A program made the position numbers and the translations under genes. From positions 25,583 through 89,582 of the forward strand of contig NZ_JACHXR010000016.1 of assembly GCF_014192275.1 (NCBI RefSeq): DNA of 64,000 nucleotides. The letters are read 5' to 3'. Positions 30,990-40,543 of this stretch are shown in pieces (position 1 is the stretch's first letter; every line of letters starts with the position of its first letter). This DNA is from Halomonas stenophila. Its GTDB lineage: Bacteria; Pseudomonadota; Gammaproteobacteria; Pseudomonadales; Halomonadaceae. The notes below the pieces were generated by a model. That model searched no databases. It had not been told where the DNA came from and was given only the letters and a program-made list of their open reading frames with translations.

Positions 30990-32960
30990 ATGGCAAGCCT
31001 GGAACGATCGAGCCCGGGCCCGACCGGTACGCTGGCAGGCCGGGCAGTGGAGCTCGGGCAACTGGCGACCCTGCTGGACGAGACGGGGCCGACGGTGATG
31101 TGGGTCCATGGGGTCGCGGGTATCGGTAAGAGCGCCCTTCTGAGCCATTTCGTTCATGACGCCGAACGCGCCGGCGCCCGCTGCCTGTTCCTGGACGGCT
31201 GGGAGGTCGAGCCGACGCCCGAAGGCTTCCTGGCGGCCTTGGGTGAGGCGGCGCAGATCCGCCTCGACGCGCCGCAGCAGCTGGCCGAGCTGATGGAGGG
31301 ACGGGCGCATCCGCCGCTGGTCATCGCCGTGGACGCCGTCGAGGCGCTGCGCCTGCTGGATACGTGGCTGCGCTCTTCCCTGGTGCCGCAGTTGCCCGAT
31401 GGCGTACGCCTACTGCTCAGCGGGCGTCATCGGCCGGCCACGGGCTGGCTCGGCGGGCCGTCGGGGCGCGAGCTACGCGTGCTGCCGCTGGGTCCCCTGG
31501 GCATGCCCGAGGCGGTGCGGTTGCTGGAAAGCCGGGGCTTTCCCGGTACCCAGGCGACGGCCCTGGCCAGGCGGCTGCACGGTACCCCCCTGGCGATCCA
31601 ACTGGCCGCCGCCACCCTGCCCGCACGCCCCGACTTCCGGCTGCCCGACGCATCCTTGCAGCACATCATGGACGAACTCTCCGACCTCTACCTGGCGGAC
31701 ATCACGGATCCGCTCCAGCGGCGTCTGCTGGAGGGGGCCAGCGTGGTGCGCCGCGTCACCGAACCGCTGTTGCAGGCCATGTTTCCGGAGGCCTCGCCCG
31801 CCGACGCCTATACCCGCCTGCGGACGCTCGACCTCGTCGAGGCCCTGCCGGACGGGCTGGGCCTGCATGAGGTGGTGCGCGAGGCGCTGGAGCGGCGTCT
31901 CCTCGCCCGCGACCCGCAGCGTCACGGCCGTTATCGGCGCTGCGCCTGGCAGGCCCTGGTGGCACAGACCACCGGATCGGGGCGCAGTGAGCTGTGGCGC
32001 TACACCGCCGATCTCCTCTATCTGGTCGAGAACCCCGTCGTGCGTGAGGCCTTCTTTCCTTCCAGTCGCCCCGAGCTGGTGGCGGAACCGGCACACCCGG
32101 ATGATGCGACCGCCCTGCGGGACATCCTCCACCGCCATGAAGGCCCGGAGGGAGCGCGCGCCCTGTGGCGCTGGTGGCAGGCGATGCCCGAGGCCTTCTT
32201 CGTGGTGCGCGATGCCGACGGACAATGCCAGGGCTTCTGTTGCCGTTTCGATCCGCAGCAGGCGCCACCAGACTGCCTGGCCGAGGATCCGGTCACCGCG
32301 GCCTGGTGCCAGGCGCTGAAGGCCTCGCCCCTGCCCGAGGGGCAGCGGGCACTGTTCGTTCGCCGCTGGCTGGGACACGACGACGGCGAACGCCCGGGCG
32401 AGGTCCAGGCCGCCTGCTGGCTGGCCCTCAAGCGCGATTACATGGAGATGCGCCCGGCGCTGCGTCGCGTCTACCTGGTGCTTGCCGATCTTGCCCCCTA
32501 TGCGGCGGTCGCCGAGAGGCTGGGGTTCCAGCCACTGCCACACCACGGCGTGACCCTGGAGGGTCGCGAGCACTCCACGGCGGTACTCGATTTCGGCCCC
32601 CGCTCGGTGGATGGCTGGCTGGCTCGGCTGGCCGCCGCGGAACTGGGGCTACAAGGTGACGCCGTGTGGCTGGATCGACAGGCGCATGAACTGATCCACC
32701 ATGACCGACGCCTTGCCCTGACGCCGCTGGAATTCGGGGTACTCGCCTGCCTGACGGACCACGAGGGCGAGGCAGTATCCCGCGAGCGGCTGCTGAAGGA
32801 GGTATGGGGTAGCGACTACACGGGCTGGAGCAACAAGGTGGATGCCGTGGTGGTGGGGCTGCGGCGCAAGCTGGGGGAGGAGGCGGGCTGCCTCGAGACG
32901 GTGACCGGGGTCGGCTATCGCTATCGCCGCGCCGGTAATGGCCAGGCCGAGCGGGCATGA
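30990..32960 (+). CDS. AAA/STAND ATPase with OmpR-type winged helix, regulator
   Basis: A 656-residue multi-domain regulator. An NTPase domain (about 15-300) has Walker A VHGVAGIGKSAL and Walker B-like LVIAVDAVEAL; a helical middle follows; about 390-560 looks GNAT-like (FFVVRDADGQCQGFC; VAERLGFQPLP); the C-terminus (about 570-650) is an OmpR/PhoB winged helix (LTPLEFGVLACL; SNKVDAVVVGLRRKLG; VTGVGYRYRR). The winged helix would bind DNA and the ATPase act as a switch. This order is unusual, since such a helix more often sits N-terminal in SARP-like proteins. Divergent from the DUF1326/DUF2182 unit, its probable target. Confidence 0.8.
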   Translation: MASLERSSPGPTGTLAGRAVELGQLATLLDETGPTVMWVHGVAGIGKSALLSHFVHDAERAGARCLFLDGWEVEPTPEGFLAALGEAAQIRLDAPQQLAELMEGRAHPPLVIAVDAVEALRLLDTWLRSSLVPQLPDGVRLLLSGRHRPATGWLGGPSGRELRVLPLGPLGMPEAVRLLESRGFPGTQATALARRLHGTPLAIQLAAATLPARPDFRLPDASLQHIMDELSDLYLADITDPLQRRLLEGASVVRRVTEPLLQAMFPEASPADAYTRLRTLDLVEALPDGLGLHEVVREALERRLLARDPQRHGRYRRCAWQALVAQTTGSGRSELWRYTADLLYLVENPVVREAFFPSSRPELVAEPAHPDDATALRDILHRHEGPEGARALWRWWQAMPEAFFVVRDADGQCQGFCCRFDPQQAPPDCLAEDPVTAAWCQALKASPLPEGQRALFVRRWLGHDDGERPGEVQAACWLALKRDYMEMRPALRRVYLVLADLAPYAAVAERLGFQPLPHHGVTLEGREHSTAVLDFGPRSVDGWLARLAAAELGLQGDAVWLDRQAHELIHHDRRLALTPLEFGVLACLTDHEGEAVSRERLLKEVWGSDYTGWSNKVDAVVVGLRRKLGEEAGCLETVTGVGYRYRRAGNGQAERA

Positions 32961-33087
32961 GCCTGGCGCCCGAGAGGCGTCGGGAACCTCCCGCGCCGCG
33001 GGGCGCGATGGCGGCATCCTGCAAGGGTCGCGGCTATGCTGAGGCTATCGACGACCGGCGGGCCGTCGACCACACAGGAGGTGCGCC

Positions 33088-34197
33088 ATGCAATTCCACC
33101 GGACGGCGTCGCTGCGCGCCATGCCCCCTTCACGCCCCAGGCTTTGCTCTGCCCTGCTCCTGCTGGTCGCCCTGGCGGGCCCCCCCGCATTCGCCCAGGA
33201 CGACGTCTCGACCACCGTCATCGCCACCGCGAGCCCCGCCGGGGTCTACCACGCCACGGGGCGTACCCTGTGCCGACTGCTCGATGCCCCCTGCGAGGCG
33301 CGTACCAGCGATGGCTCCGCCGCCAACCTCAAGGCGGTGCGCGCCGGCGAGGTGACCGTCGCCCTGGCCCAGTCGGACCTCCAGCACTACGCCGTCACCG
33401 GCACCCAGGGCTTCGCGGACGCGGGACCGGACCCCAGCCTGCGGGCCGTGATGTCGCTGCACGGCGAACCCTTCACCCTGGTGGTGCGCCGCGACAGCGG
33501 CATCGACGGTTTCGGGGACCTCGCCGGCCACGCGGTGAACGTCGGCAATCCCGGCTCCGGCCAGCGCGGCACCATGATGACGCTGCTCGAGGCCTGGGGC
33601 TGGACCCTCGACGACTTCCGGCCCGCCTTCGAGCTGCCCGCCGACCAGCAGTCGCTGGAACTCTGCCACGGCAACATCGACGCCATGGTCTACACCGTGG
33701 GCCACCCCAACCCCTCCATCGAGCAGGCCGTGCGGCTGTGCGATGCGCGCCTGGTCGACGTGACCGGCCCGGCAGTCGATCGCCTGGTGGCCGAGACCCC
33801 CTACCTCGCCCGCGCCACCATTCCCGCCGGGCTCTACGGCGACGACCAGCCGGCGGTCGAGACCTTCGGGGTCCGCGCCACCCTGGTGGCCTCGGCGGAC
33901 ACCGACCCCCAGGCCGTCCATGCCCTCGTCGCCGCGGTCTTCGACGACCTCGAGGCCTTCAAGTCCCGCCATCCCGCCTACTCCGACCTGACGCCGGAAC
34001 GCATGATCGCCGAGGGCCTCTCCGCCCCGCTGCACGAGGGCGCGAAGCGCTACTACCGGGAGCAGGGATGGCTCGCGGACGCGCCCGAGGCCGACCCGGC
34101 GGGCGAGACCGGGGAAGCCGACGGGCCGGATACGCCGCCCGTCGAATCCGAGGAGCCGAGTGAGCCGAGTGAGCCGCCCACCGAGCCCGACAGCTGA
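33088..34197 (+). CDS. TAXI-family TRAP transporter solute receptor
   Basis: A 369-residue periplasmic protein with a signal peptide (hydrophobic LCSALLLLVALAGPPAFA, cleavage near residue 36) and the TAXI body: TVIATASPAGVYHATGRTLC, DGSAANLKAVRAGEVTVALAQSD, GNPGSGQRGT. TAXI receptors capture a substrate for a fused TRAP membrane component, none of which is adjacent; the nearby DctPQM system is of another receptor class. The C-terminal 40 residues are an acidic Glu/Pro-rich tail with a repeated EPSEPSEPP-type pattern. CAGGAGG precedes the ATG at 33088. A terminator follows. Confidence 0.84.
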   Translation: MQFHRTASLRAMPPSRPRLCSALLLLVALAGPPAFAQDDVSTTVIATASPAGVYHATGRTLCRLLDAPCEARTSDGSAANLKAVRAGEVTVALAQSDLQHYAVTGTQGFADAGPDPSLRAVMSLHGEPFTLVVRRDSGIDGFGDLAGHAVNVGNPGSGQRGTMMTLLEAWGWTLDDFRPAFELPADQQSLELCHGNIDAMVYTVGHPNPSIEQAVRLCDARLVDVTGPAVDRLVAETPYLARATIPAGLYGDDQPAVETFGVRATLVASADTDPQAVHALVAAVFDDLEAFKSRHPAYSDLTPERMIAEGLSAPLHEGAKRYYREQGWLADAPEADPAGETGEADGPDTPPVESEEPSEPSEPPTEPDS

Positions 34198-34218
34198 GCC
34201 CGACAGCTGAGGTCACCG

Positions 34219-34252
34219 ACGACAACGGCACCCTACGGGGTGCCGTTGTCGT
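34219..34252. terminator. Strong hairpin after the TAXI gene
   Basis: ACGACAACGGCACCC and GGGTGCCGTTGTCGT form a 15-bp stem with a 4-base loop. A near-identical hairpin lies at 41222-41251 at the other end of the malonate cluster. Confidence 0.75.
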
Positions 34253-34335
34253 GCGGGGTGGAACGTCTCCTGCCGAGGGGAGGCGCCACCTTTGTCTAAC
34301 CCTGACCGCTTGACGCTAGTATATCTTTTGCCTAT

Positions 34336-34349
34336 TGATGTATACATCA
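34336..34349. promoter_or_regulatory. Palindromic operator upstream of the TRAP genes
   Basis: TGATGTATACATCA is a perfect 14-bp palindrome with the TGTATACA centre typical of FadR/MatR-type GntR operators. It lies 50 bases before the start of the receptor gene, and a GntR regulator lies at the end of the cluster. Confidence 0.6.
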
Positions 34350-34398
34350 GCCAGGCTGATAGACACTTCTTCACAAGAACAACCGAAATGGAGATGCC

Positions 34399-35400
34399 AT
34401 GAAACGCTCATATACCCCCCTCGTCGCCGGCGTGGCCCTCGCCGCCATCACCGCCAGCACTGTCGCCTCCGCCCAGACCGTGCTGCGTGCCTCCCACCAG
34501 TTCCCCGGGGGGCAGGGCGACGTGCGCGACGAGATGGTTCAGCTGATGGCCGAGAAGATCGCCGAGGCCGACGTCGGCCTGGAGATCGAGGTCTATCCTG
34601 GCCAGTCGCTGTTCAAGGCGCGTGAACAGTGGGCCGCCCTGTCCCGCGGCCGCCTCGACATCACCTCGTTGCCCCTGGATTATGCCAGCGGACGCCATCC
34701 GGAATTCTCCGCCACCCTGATGCCCGGCCTGGTGCGCAACCATGAGCATGCCAAGCGCCTCAACGACTCCGAGTACATGGACATGATCAAGGAGGTCATT
34801 CGCGAGGGCGGCGCCCGGGTGCTGGCCGATGCCTGGCTGTCCGGCGGCTTCGCCTCCAGCGAGCGTTGCATCACCTCGCCGGAGACCGTCGACGGCCAGA
34901 ACTTCCGCGCCGCCGGCCCGGCCTTCGAGGAGATGCTGGAGGGCGCCGGCGCCTCGATCGCCTCCATGCCCTCCTCCGAGATCTACACCGCCATGCAGAC
35001 CGGGGTGCTGGATGCCGCCAATACCTCGTCGATGTCCTTTGTCTCCTATCGCCTCTACGAGCAGGTGGAGTGCCTCACCGAGCCGGGCGAACACGCCCTG
35101 TGGTTCATGTACGAGCCGATCCTGGTCTCCGAGCAGACCTGGCAGAAGCTCAACGAGGAGCAGCAGCAGGCGCTGGCCGAGGCCGGCGAGGCGGCCGAGG
35201 CGTTCTTCGCCGAGGAGGCCGCGGCCCTGGACCAGCAGATGGTCGAGGTGTTCAAGGAGAACGGCGTCGAGGTCGTCAGCATGAGCGAGGAGGACTACAA
35301 CGCCTGGCTCGAGATCGCCAAGGAGACCTCCTACAAGAACTTCGCCGAGAACGTGGAGAACGGCCAGGCGATCATCGACGCCGCCCTCGCGGTCGAGTGA
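34399..35400 (+). CDS. TRAP transporter receptor, DctP-type
   Basis: A 333-residue periplasmic receptor with a signal peptide ending ASTVASA-Q near residue 25, LRASHQFPGGQGDVRDEM, VYPGQSLFKAREQWAALSRG and the conserved RAAGPAF arginine that binds a substrate carboxylate. GGAGATGCC precedes the ATG. First gene of a malonate-linked operon; the ligand is inferred to be malonate because malonyl-CoA ligase and decarboxylase genes follow. Confidence 0.88.
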   Translation: MKRSYTPLVAGVALAAITASTVASAQTVLRASHQFPGGQGDVRDEMVQLMAEKIAEADVGLEIEVYPGQSLFKAREQWAALSRGRLDITSLPLDYASGRHPEFSATLMPGLVRNHEHAKRLNDSEYMDMIKEVIREGGARVLADAWLSGGFASSERCITSPETVDGQNFRAAGPAFEEMLEGAGASIASMPSSEIYTAMQTGVLDAANTSSMSFVSYRLYEQVECLTEPGEHALWFMYEPILVSEQTWQKLNEEQQQALAEAGEAAEAFFAEEAAALDQQMVEVFKENGVEVVSMSEEDYNAWLEIAKETSYKNFAENVENGQAIIDAALAVE

Positions 35401-35430
35401 CCCAACGCCGACGACACCCTGCTTCCACCG

Positions 35431-35451
35431 GGCCGCCCCTCGAGGGCGGCC
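35431..35451 (+). terminator. Intercistronic hairpin after the receptor gene
   Basis: GGCCGCCC and GGGCGGCC with a 5-base loop, 30 bases after the receptor stop. It probably protects the receptor mRNA or attenuates read-through, giving more receptor than membrane subunits. Confidence 0.5.
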
Positions 35452-35474
35452 CTCAGCCAGTCTCGGAGCGCCCC

Positions 35475-35999
35475 ATGTCTCACTCCTCCTCTTCTTCCGC
35501 GGCCAGCGTCCGCGGTGGACCGGTAGGCGGCTACATCCGCCTGATGGACCAGCTGTCACGCTATGCCGCCTACCTCGCCTCCGTCATGTTCGTGGCCGGC
35601 GTGGCATCGATCTGCCACATGGTCTTCGTGCGCTATGTGCTCGGCATGAGCACCAGTTGGCAGACCGAATTCACCATCTTCGCGGTGACAGGCGCCATGC
35701 TGATGGGCAGCGGCTACGTGCTGATGACCGGCGGCCACGTGGCCATCACGCTGCTGCCCGACGCCCTGGGCGGCGCTTCTCGCAAGGTAATGCAGCTGAT
35801 CGCGGGGCTGTTCGGGCTGGCCTTCTGCGCCGCCCTCGCCTACAGCAGCTGGCTCTACGTCGCCGAGGCCTGGCACGGCCAGTGGACCACCGGCACGGTG
35901 TGGAACCCGCCGCTGTGGCCGGCGCTGCTGCCGGTCGCGGTGGGTGCCAGCCTGCTGACGCTGCAGTACGTCGCCGAAATCCTGCGCGGGGAGGCCTGA
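35475..35999 (+). CDS. TRAP transporter small membrane subunit, DctQ-type
   Basis: A 174-residue membrane protein with four hydrophobic segments (about 30-52, 68-90, 105-125, 145-165), the usual DctQ topology, and WQTEFTIFAVTGAMLMGSGYV in the second. The start at 35475 has GGAGCGCCCC upstream; the longer frame upstream is antisense noise inside dctP. One base separates its stop from the large subunit gene. Confidence 0.86.
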   Translation: MSHSSSSSAASVRGGPVGGYIRLMDQLSRYAAYLASVMFVAGVASICHMVFVRYVLGMSTSWQTEFTIFAVTGAMLMGSGYVLMTGGHVAITLLPDALGGASRKVMQLIAGLFGLAFCAALAYSSWLYVAEAWHGQWTTGTVWNPPLWPALLPVAVGASLLTLQYVAEILRGEA

Positions 36000-36000
36000 C

Positions 36001-37335
36001 ATGGATCCCGTCACGCTTGGCATCATCGTCGCCGTCGCTCTCATCGTGCTGATGGCCATCGGCACCCCCATCGCCTTCGCCCTGGGTGGGGTCTCGCTGC
36101 TCGCACTGCTTTATGATCGCGGCCTGCCGGAACTCACCTACTTCGGCGAGACCTTCTTTGACCGCATCGCCGAGTTCGGCTTCGTGGCCATCCCCATGTT
36201 CATCCTGATGGGCGCCGCCGTGGCCTCCTCGCCCACCGGCCGCGACCTCTATCGCTCCCTGGACATGTGGATGGGCCGCCTGCCCGCGGGCCTGGCGGTT
36301 TCCAATATCGGCGCCTGCACGATCTTCTCTGCGCTCTCCGGCTCGTCGCCCGCCACCTGCGCCGCGATCGGCAAGATGGGGATTCCCGAGATGCGCGTCC
36401 GCGGGTATCCGGACGGCGTCGCCGCCGGCTGCATCGCCGCCGGCGGCACCCTGGGCATCCTCATCCCGCCGTCGGTGACCATGATCATCTACGGCATCGC
36501 CACCGAAACCTCGATCGGTCGCCTGTTCATCGCCGGGGTGGTACCGGGCTTCATGCTCGCCGGCCTGTTCATGATCTGGACGATCATCGCCTGCAAGCTG
36601 GCCGGCGGCTACGCCAGCTCGCTGGTCCAGGGCGCCGATAAGCTGAAGGAGACTGTCAAGGCCAACGTGGATTCCAACCTCAAGGCCGTGGTGCGGGTGC
36701 TGCCCTTCCTGGCCGTGGTGGCGGGCATCCTCTTCGCGCTCTACGGCGGGGTGGCCACGCCCTCCGAGGCCGCCGGCGTCGGTGCCTTCTTCTGCCTGGC
36801 CCTGGCGATCATCATCTACCGCATGTGGAAGGTGGAGCCGATCAAGCTGATCATGCGCGACTCGCTGCGCGAGAGCGTGATGATCATGCTGGTCATCGCC
36901 TGTGCCGAGGTGTTCGCCTATGCGCTGTCCTCGCTGTTCATCACCCAGACCGTGGCCGGCGCCATCGCCGACCTGGAGGTCAACCGCTGGGTGCTGATGG
37001 GCATCATCAACGTCTTTTTGCTGGTAGCCGGTTTCTTCCTCCCCCCCGTGGCGGTGATCGTGATGACCGCGCCGATCCTGATGCCGATCATCCTGGCCGC
37101 CAACTTCGACCCCTACTGGTTCGCCGTGGTACTGACCATCAACCTGGAGATCGGCCTGATCACCCCGCCGGTGGGCCTCAACCTGTTCATCATCAAGGGC
37201 ATCGCGCCGGACATCTCGCTGCGCAACATCCTGATGGGCAGCCTGCCCTATGCGCTGTGCATGGTACTGGGGATCATCCTGCTGTGTTTCTTCCCGGGCA
37301 TCGCCCTGTGGCTGCCCGATCTGCTCATGGGCTAA
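36001..37335 (+). CDS. TRAP transporter large membrane subunit, DctM-type
   Basis: A 444-residue membrane protein with about 11 to 12 hydrophobic segments. GIPIAFALGG-like first helix, AASSPTGRDLYRSLDMWMGR, GSSPATCAAIGKMGIPEM (substrate and sodium region) and LIPPSVTMIIYGIATETSIG are all DctM marks. It couples substrate uptake to sodium. Second TRAP membrane gene of the malonate operon; a decarboxylase gene follows after 13 bases. Confidence 0.9.
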   Translation: MDPVTLGIIVAVALIVLMAIGTPIAFALGGVSLLALLYDRGLPELTYFGETFFDRIAEFGFVAIPMFILMGAAVASSPTGRDLYRSLDMWMGRLPAGLAVSNIGACTIFSALSGSSPATCAAIGKMGIPEMRVRGYPDGVAAGCIAAGGTLGILIPPSVTMIIYGIATETSIGRLFIAGVVPGFMLAGLFMIWTIIACKLAGGYASSLVQGADKLKETVKANVDSNLKAVVRVLPFLAVVAGILFALYGGVATPSEAAGVGAFFCLALAIIIYRMWKVEPIKLIMRDSLRESVMIMLVIACAEVFAYALSSLFITQTVAGAIADLEVNRWVLMGIINVFLLVAGFFLPPVAVIVMTAPILMPIILAANFDPYWFAVVLTINLEIGLITPPVGLNLFIIKGIAPDISLRNILMGSLPYALCMVLGIILLCFFPGIALWLPDLLMG

Positions 37336-37348
37336 AGGAGTCGATACC

Positions 37349-38704
37349 GTGAACATGACCTTCCTGCAGGAACTGTTCAACAACATCACCCAGCGTGACG
37401 CCCTGCGACGGCGTCGCCAGGACGATGACGCCTCCCTCGACCATGGCGATCTGGTGGCCGCCTGCCGGGCCCTGCTGGAGAGCGACGGCGAGGCATCGAG
37501 CATCGCCCTGGCCAGCCGTGCCCTGGCCATGTACGAGCGTCTCGGTGACAAGCAGCGCCGGCGCTTCTTCGCACGCCTCGCCGAGGAGTTCGCCGCCGAG
37601 CCCTCGGCCATCGACGAGGCTTACGCGGCCTACCGCGACGTGCGCGACAACGCCACCCTGGAGGCCCTGTTCGAGGCCTGCGAGCCCAGGCGCCAGGAAC
37701 TGTTCCGACGGCTCAACCTGCCCAGCGATGGCACCTACTCGCTGGTGCGCATGCGCGAGGACCTGCTCGGCCTGCTGCGCGAGCAGCCGGAGCTGGCGGC
37801 CATCGACGCCGACTTCGCCCACCTGTTCGGCTCCTGGTTCAACCGGGGCTTCCTGATGCTCAAGCGCATCGACTGGAACACCCCGGCCTCGATCCTCGAG
37901 AAGATCATCCGCTACGAGGCGGTGCACGAGATCCGCGACTGGGAGGATCTGCGTCGACGGCTGGACGCCCGCGACCGGCGCTGCTTCGCCTTCTTCCATC
38001 CGGCCATCGGCGACGAACCGCTGATCTTCGTCGAGGTCGCCCTGTGCAAGGGGCTGCCGAACCGGATCCAGCCGATCCTGGCGGGAGAGGAAAGCGGGGT
38101 CGACGAGCCCGAGGAGGCCGATACCGCCGCCTTCTTCGGCATCAGCAACTGCCAGACCGGGCTGCGCGGCATCTCCTTCGGCAACTTCCTGATCAAGCAG
38201 GTGGTGCAGGAACTCCAGCAGGAACTGCCACAGCTCAAGCGCTTCGTCACCCTTTCACCGGTGCCGGGCTTCGCCCAGTGGCTGGCCGAACGGCGTGACG
38301 ACGAGAGCCTGCCGGCCACGGTGAAACAGGCCCTGGAAAGGATGCAACACGACGGCTGGCACGAGGACGCCGAGCGTGCCGAGGCGCTCAAGGCCGTCGT
38401 GCGCCCGCTGGCCGCCCGCTACCTGGCCGAGGAGAAGAACAGCCGCGGGCTGCCGCTCAACCCGGTGGCACGCTTCCACCTCGGCAACGGTGCCGAGCTG
38501 CACCGCATCAACTGGCTGGGCGACGTCTCGGCCAAGGGCATGAAGCAGGCCGCCGGCCTGATGGTCAACTACCTCTACGTGCTCAACGACATCGAGCGCA
38601 ACCACGAGAACTATACGGCCCACAGAACCGTGGCCTGCTCGAGCGAGGTCAAGGACCTCGTGCGCAAGGCCAGGAAGCAGGCCAAGGGAGAGACAAGCAA
38701 ATGA
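37349..38704 (+). CDS. Malonyl-CoA decarboxylase
   Basis: A 451-residue MCD-family enzyme that turns malonyl-CoA into acetyl-CoA and CO2. An N-terminal helical domain (about 1-170) precedes the GNAT-like catalytic domain with FFHPAIGDEPLIFVEVAL, TAAFFGISNCQTGLRGISFG and SPVPGF; HLGNGAELHRINWLGD near the end carries the catalytic His. GTG at 37349 is the better start because AAGGAG lies eight bases upstream; the ATG two codons later is spaced less well. Its last four bases overlap the ligase gene (ATGA). Confidence 0.92.
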   Translation: MNMTFLQELFNNITQRDALRRRRQDDDASLDHGDLVAACRALLESDGEASSIALASRALAMYERLGDKQRRRFFARLAEEFAAEPSAIDEAYAAYRDVRDNATLEALFEACEPRRQELFRRLNLPSDGTYSLVRMREDLLGLLREQPELAAIDADFAHLFGSWFNRGFLMLKRIDWNTPASILEKIIRYEAVHEIRDWEDLRRRLDARDRRCFAFFHPAIGDEPLIFVEVALCKGLPNRIQPILAGEESGVDEPEEADTAAFFGISNCQTGLRGISFGNFLIKQVVQELQQELPQLKRFVTLSPVPGFAQWLAERRDDESLPATVKQALERMQHDGWHEDAERAEALKAVVRPLAARYLAEEKNSRGLPLNPVARFHLGNGAELHRINWLGDVSAKGMKQAAGLMVNYLYVLNDIERNHENYTAHRTVACSSEVKDLVRKARKQAKGETSK

Positions 38705-40218
38705 GTCATAACCTGTTCGAGACCTTCGCCGAGCGCATGCAGTCCCGCGGCGACGCCGATTTCATCACCACGCGAGAGGGACGCCACTACTCCCACGCCG
38801 ATGCCCTGACCGAGAGCGCCCGCCTGGCCGGCACCCTGACCGCACTCGGCGTGTCCCCCGGCGATCGCGTGGCGGTCCAGGTCGACAAGAGCCCCGAGGC
38901 GATCCTGCTCTACCTGGCCACGCTGCGTGTGGGCGGGGTCTACCTGCCGCTCAACACCGGCTATACCGGCGACGAGATACGCTACTTCCTGGGCGACGCC
39001 GAGCCGGCGCTGTTCGTGTGCCGCCCGGCGGCGCTCGACGAGGCCCGCGCCATCGCCGCCGAGACCGGTTGTCCGGCGGTGGAGACCCTGGGCAGCGCCG
39101 CCGACGGCAGCCTGATGGACAAGGCCGCCGCCGCCACTCCGCGCGAGGACGTCGTGGCCCGTGAAGCCGACGACCTGGCCGCCATCCTCTACACCTCCGG
39201 CACCACCGGCCGCTCCAAGGGGGCCATGCTCACCCACCGCAACCTCGGCTCCAACGCCGAGACCCTGGCCAAGGCCTGGCACTTCAGCGCCGAGGATCGG
39301 CTGATCCACGCCCTGCCGATCTTCCATACCCACGGCCTGTTCGTGGCCTGCAACGTCACCCTGATGGCCGGCTCCAGCATGCTCTTCCTGCCGAAGTTCG
39401 ACGCCGACGTGATCTTCGAGGAGATGCCGCGCGGCACGGTGCTGATGGGCGTGCCGACCTTCTATACCCGGCTGGTGGCCGACGCGCGCCTCACCCCGGA
39501 GGTCACCGCCAACATGCGCCTGTTCGTCTCCGGCTCGGCGCCGCTTACCGCCGAGACCCACGAGGCCTTCGAGCAGAAGACCGGCCACGCCATCCTCGAG
39601 CGCTACGGCATGACTGAGACCAACATGAACCTCTCCAACCCCTACGACGGCGCCCGCCGTGCCGGCACGGTGGGCATGCCGCTGCCCGGGGTGGAGATCC
39701 GCATCACCGACCTCGAGACCGGCGAGGTCGTGTCCCAGGGCGAGATCGGCATGCTCCAGGTGCGCGGCCCCAACGTCTTCATCGGCTACTGGCGCATGCC
39801 CGAGAAGACCCGCGAGGAACTGCTGGAGGACGGTTTCTTCATCACCGGCGACCTGGCCATGGTCGACGAGCACGGCTATGTGCAGATCGTCGGCCGCGAC
39901 AAGGACCTGGTGATCTCCGGTGGCTACAACGTCTACCCCAAGGAAATCGAACAGGTCATCGACGAGCTCGACGCGGTGCAGGAGTCGGCGGTGATCGGCC
40001 TGCCCCACCCGGACTTCGGCGAGGGTGTCACCGCCGTGGTGGTGTGCCAGCCCGGCGCCGAGCTCGAGGAGGCCCAGGTGATCGACCACCTGCAGGGCCG
40101 GCTGGCCAAGTACAAGCAGCCCAAGCGGGTATTCTTCGTCGATTCCCTGCCCCGCAATACCATGGGCAAGGTGCAGAAGAACGAACTGCGCAAGCGCTTC
40201 GACGGCACCTACCGCTGA
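38701..40218 (+). CDS. matB: Malonyl-CoA ligase (AMP-forming), MatB-like
   Basis: A 505-residue ANL adenylate-forming ligase. LYTSGTTGRSKGAML is the ATP loop (A3), RYGMTET the A5 motif, FITGDLAMVDEHGY the A7/A8 region and the C-terminal PRNTMGKVQKNELR holds the A10 lysine. The close match to malonyl-CoA synthetases, and coupling to malonyl-CoA decarboxylase, support malonate as substrate. It starts inside the decarboxylase stop codon. A hairpin follows at 40240. Confidence 0.9.
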   Translation: MSHNLFETFAERMQSRGDADFITTREGRHYSHADALTESARLAGTLTALGVSPGDRVAVQVDKSPEAILLYLATLRVGGVYLPLNTGYTGDEIRYFLGDAEPALFVCRPAALDEARAIAAETGCPAVETLGSAADGSLMDKAAAATPREDVVAREADDLAAILYTSGTTGRSKGAMLTHRNLGSNAETLAKAWHFSAEDRLIHALPIFHTHGLFVACNVTLMAGSSMLFLPKFDADVIFEEMPRGTVLMGVPTFYTRLVADARLTPEVTANMRLFVSGSAPLTAETHEAFEQKTGHAILERYGMTETNMNLSNPYDGARRAGTVGMPLPGVEIRITDLETGEVVSQGEIGMLQVRGPNVFIGYWRMPEKTREELLEDGFFITGDLAMVDEHGYVQIVGRDKDLVISGGYNVYPKEIEQVIDELDAVQESAVIGLPHPDFGEGVTAVVVCQPGAELEEAQVIDHLQGRLAKYKQPKRVFFVDSLPRNTMGKVQKNELRKRFDGTYR

Positions 40219-40239
40219 ACAGGCTCCCGCCACTGCCGT

Positions 40240-40265
40240 GACGGCACCGCTTCGGCGGTGCCGTC
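40240..40265 (+). terminator. Terminator after the malonyl-CoA ligase gene
   Basis: GACGGCACCGC and GCGGTGCCGTC form an 11-bp stem with a 4-base loop, 21 bases past the stop. Confidence 0.68.
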
Positions 40266-40360
40266 GTCGTCCGTGGTCCATGCCTGCCACCACCGCTCGA
40301 CCCACCGGCCGTCCTGGTCGGGTCATGAAGTCCGACAGGCTCCAGGGACCACAACGAAAG

Positions 40361-40382
40361 AGGCCGCCCTCGGGCGGCCTGG
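40361..40382. terminator. Second hairpin between the ligase and regulator genes
   Basis: AGGCCGCCC and GGGCGGCCT arms; on the minus strand it is followed by CTTTCG. The other bases between 40219 and 40543 hold only the promoter and operator of the GntR gene. Confidence 0.5.
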
Positions 40383-40484
40383 CAGTTGCTGATGCTGTAG
40401 AACACCGCGGTATCGGCGTCAATAGCGAGGCAGAGCGACCTCTTTGGTGGCAGCCACTATACTGTTAGGGACATATGATTCCGG

Positions 40485-40499
40485 GTTGTTATATACAAC
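40485..40499. promoter_or_regulatory. Probable autoregulatory GntR operator
   Basis: GTTGTTATATACAAC is an almost perfect palindrome, followed by a second half-site ATACAAG (40507-40513). It lies 45 bases before the GntR start and shares the ATACAA half-site with FadR-like operators. Confidence 0.5.
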
Positions 40500-40543
40500 A
40501 TTTGCATACAAGATATAGATGTGTCGAGCCGGAGGAAAAAAAG

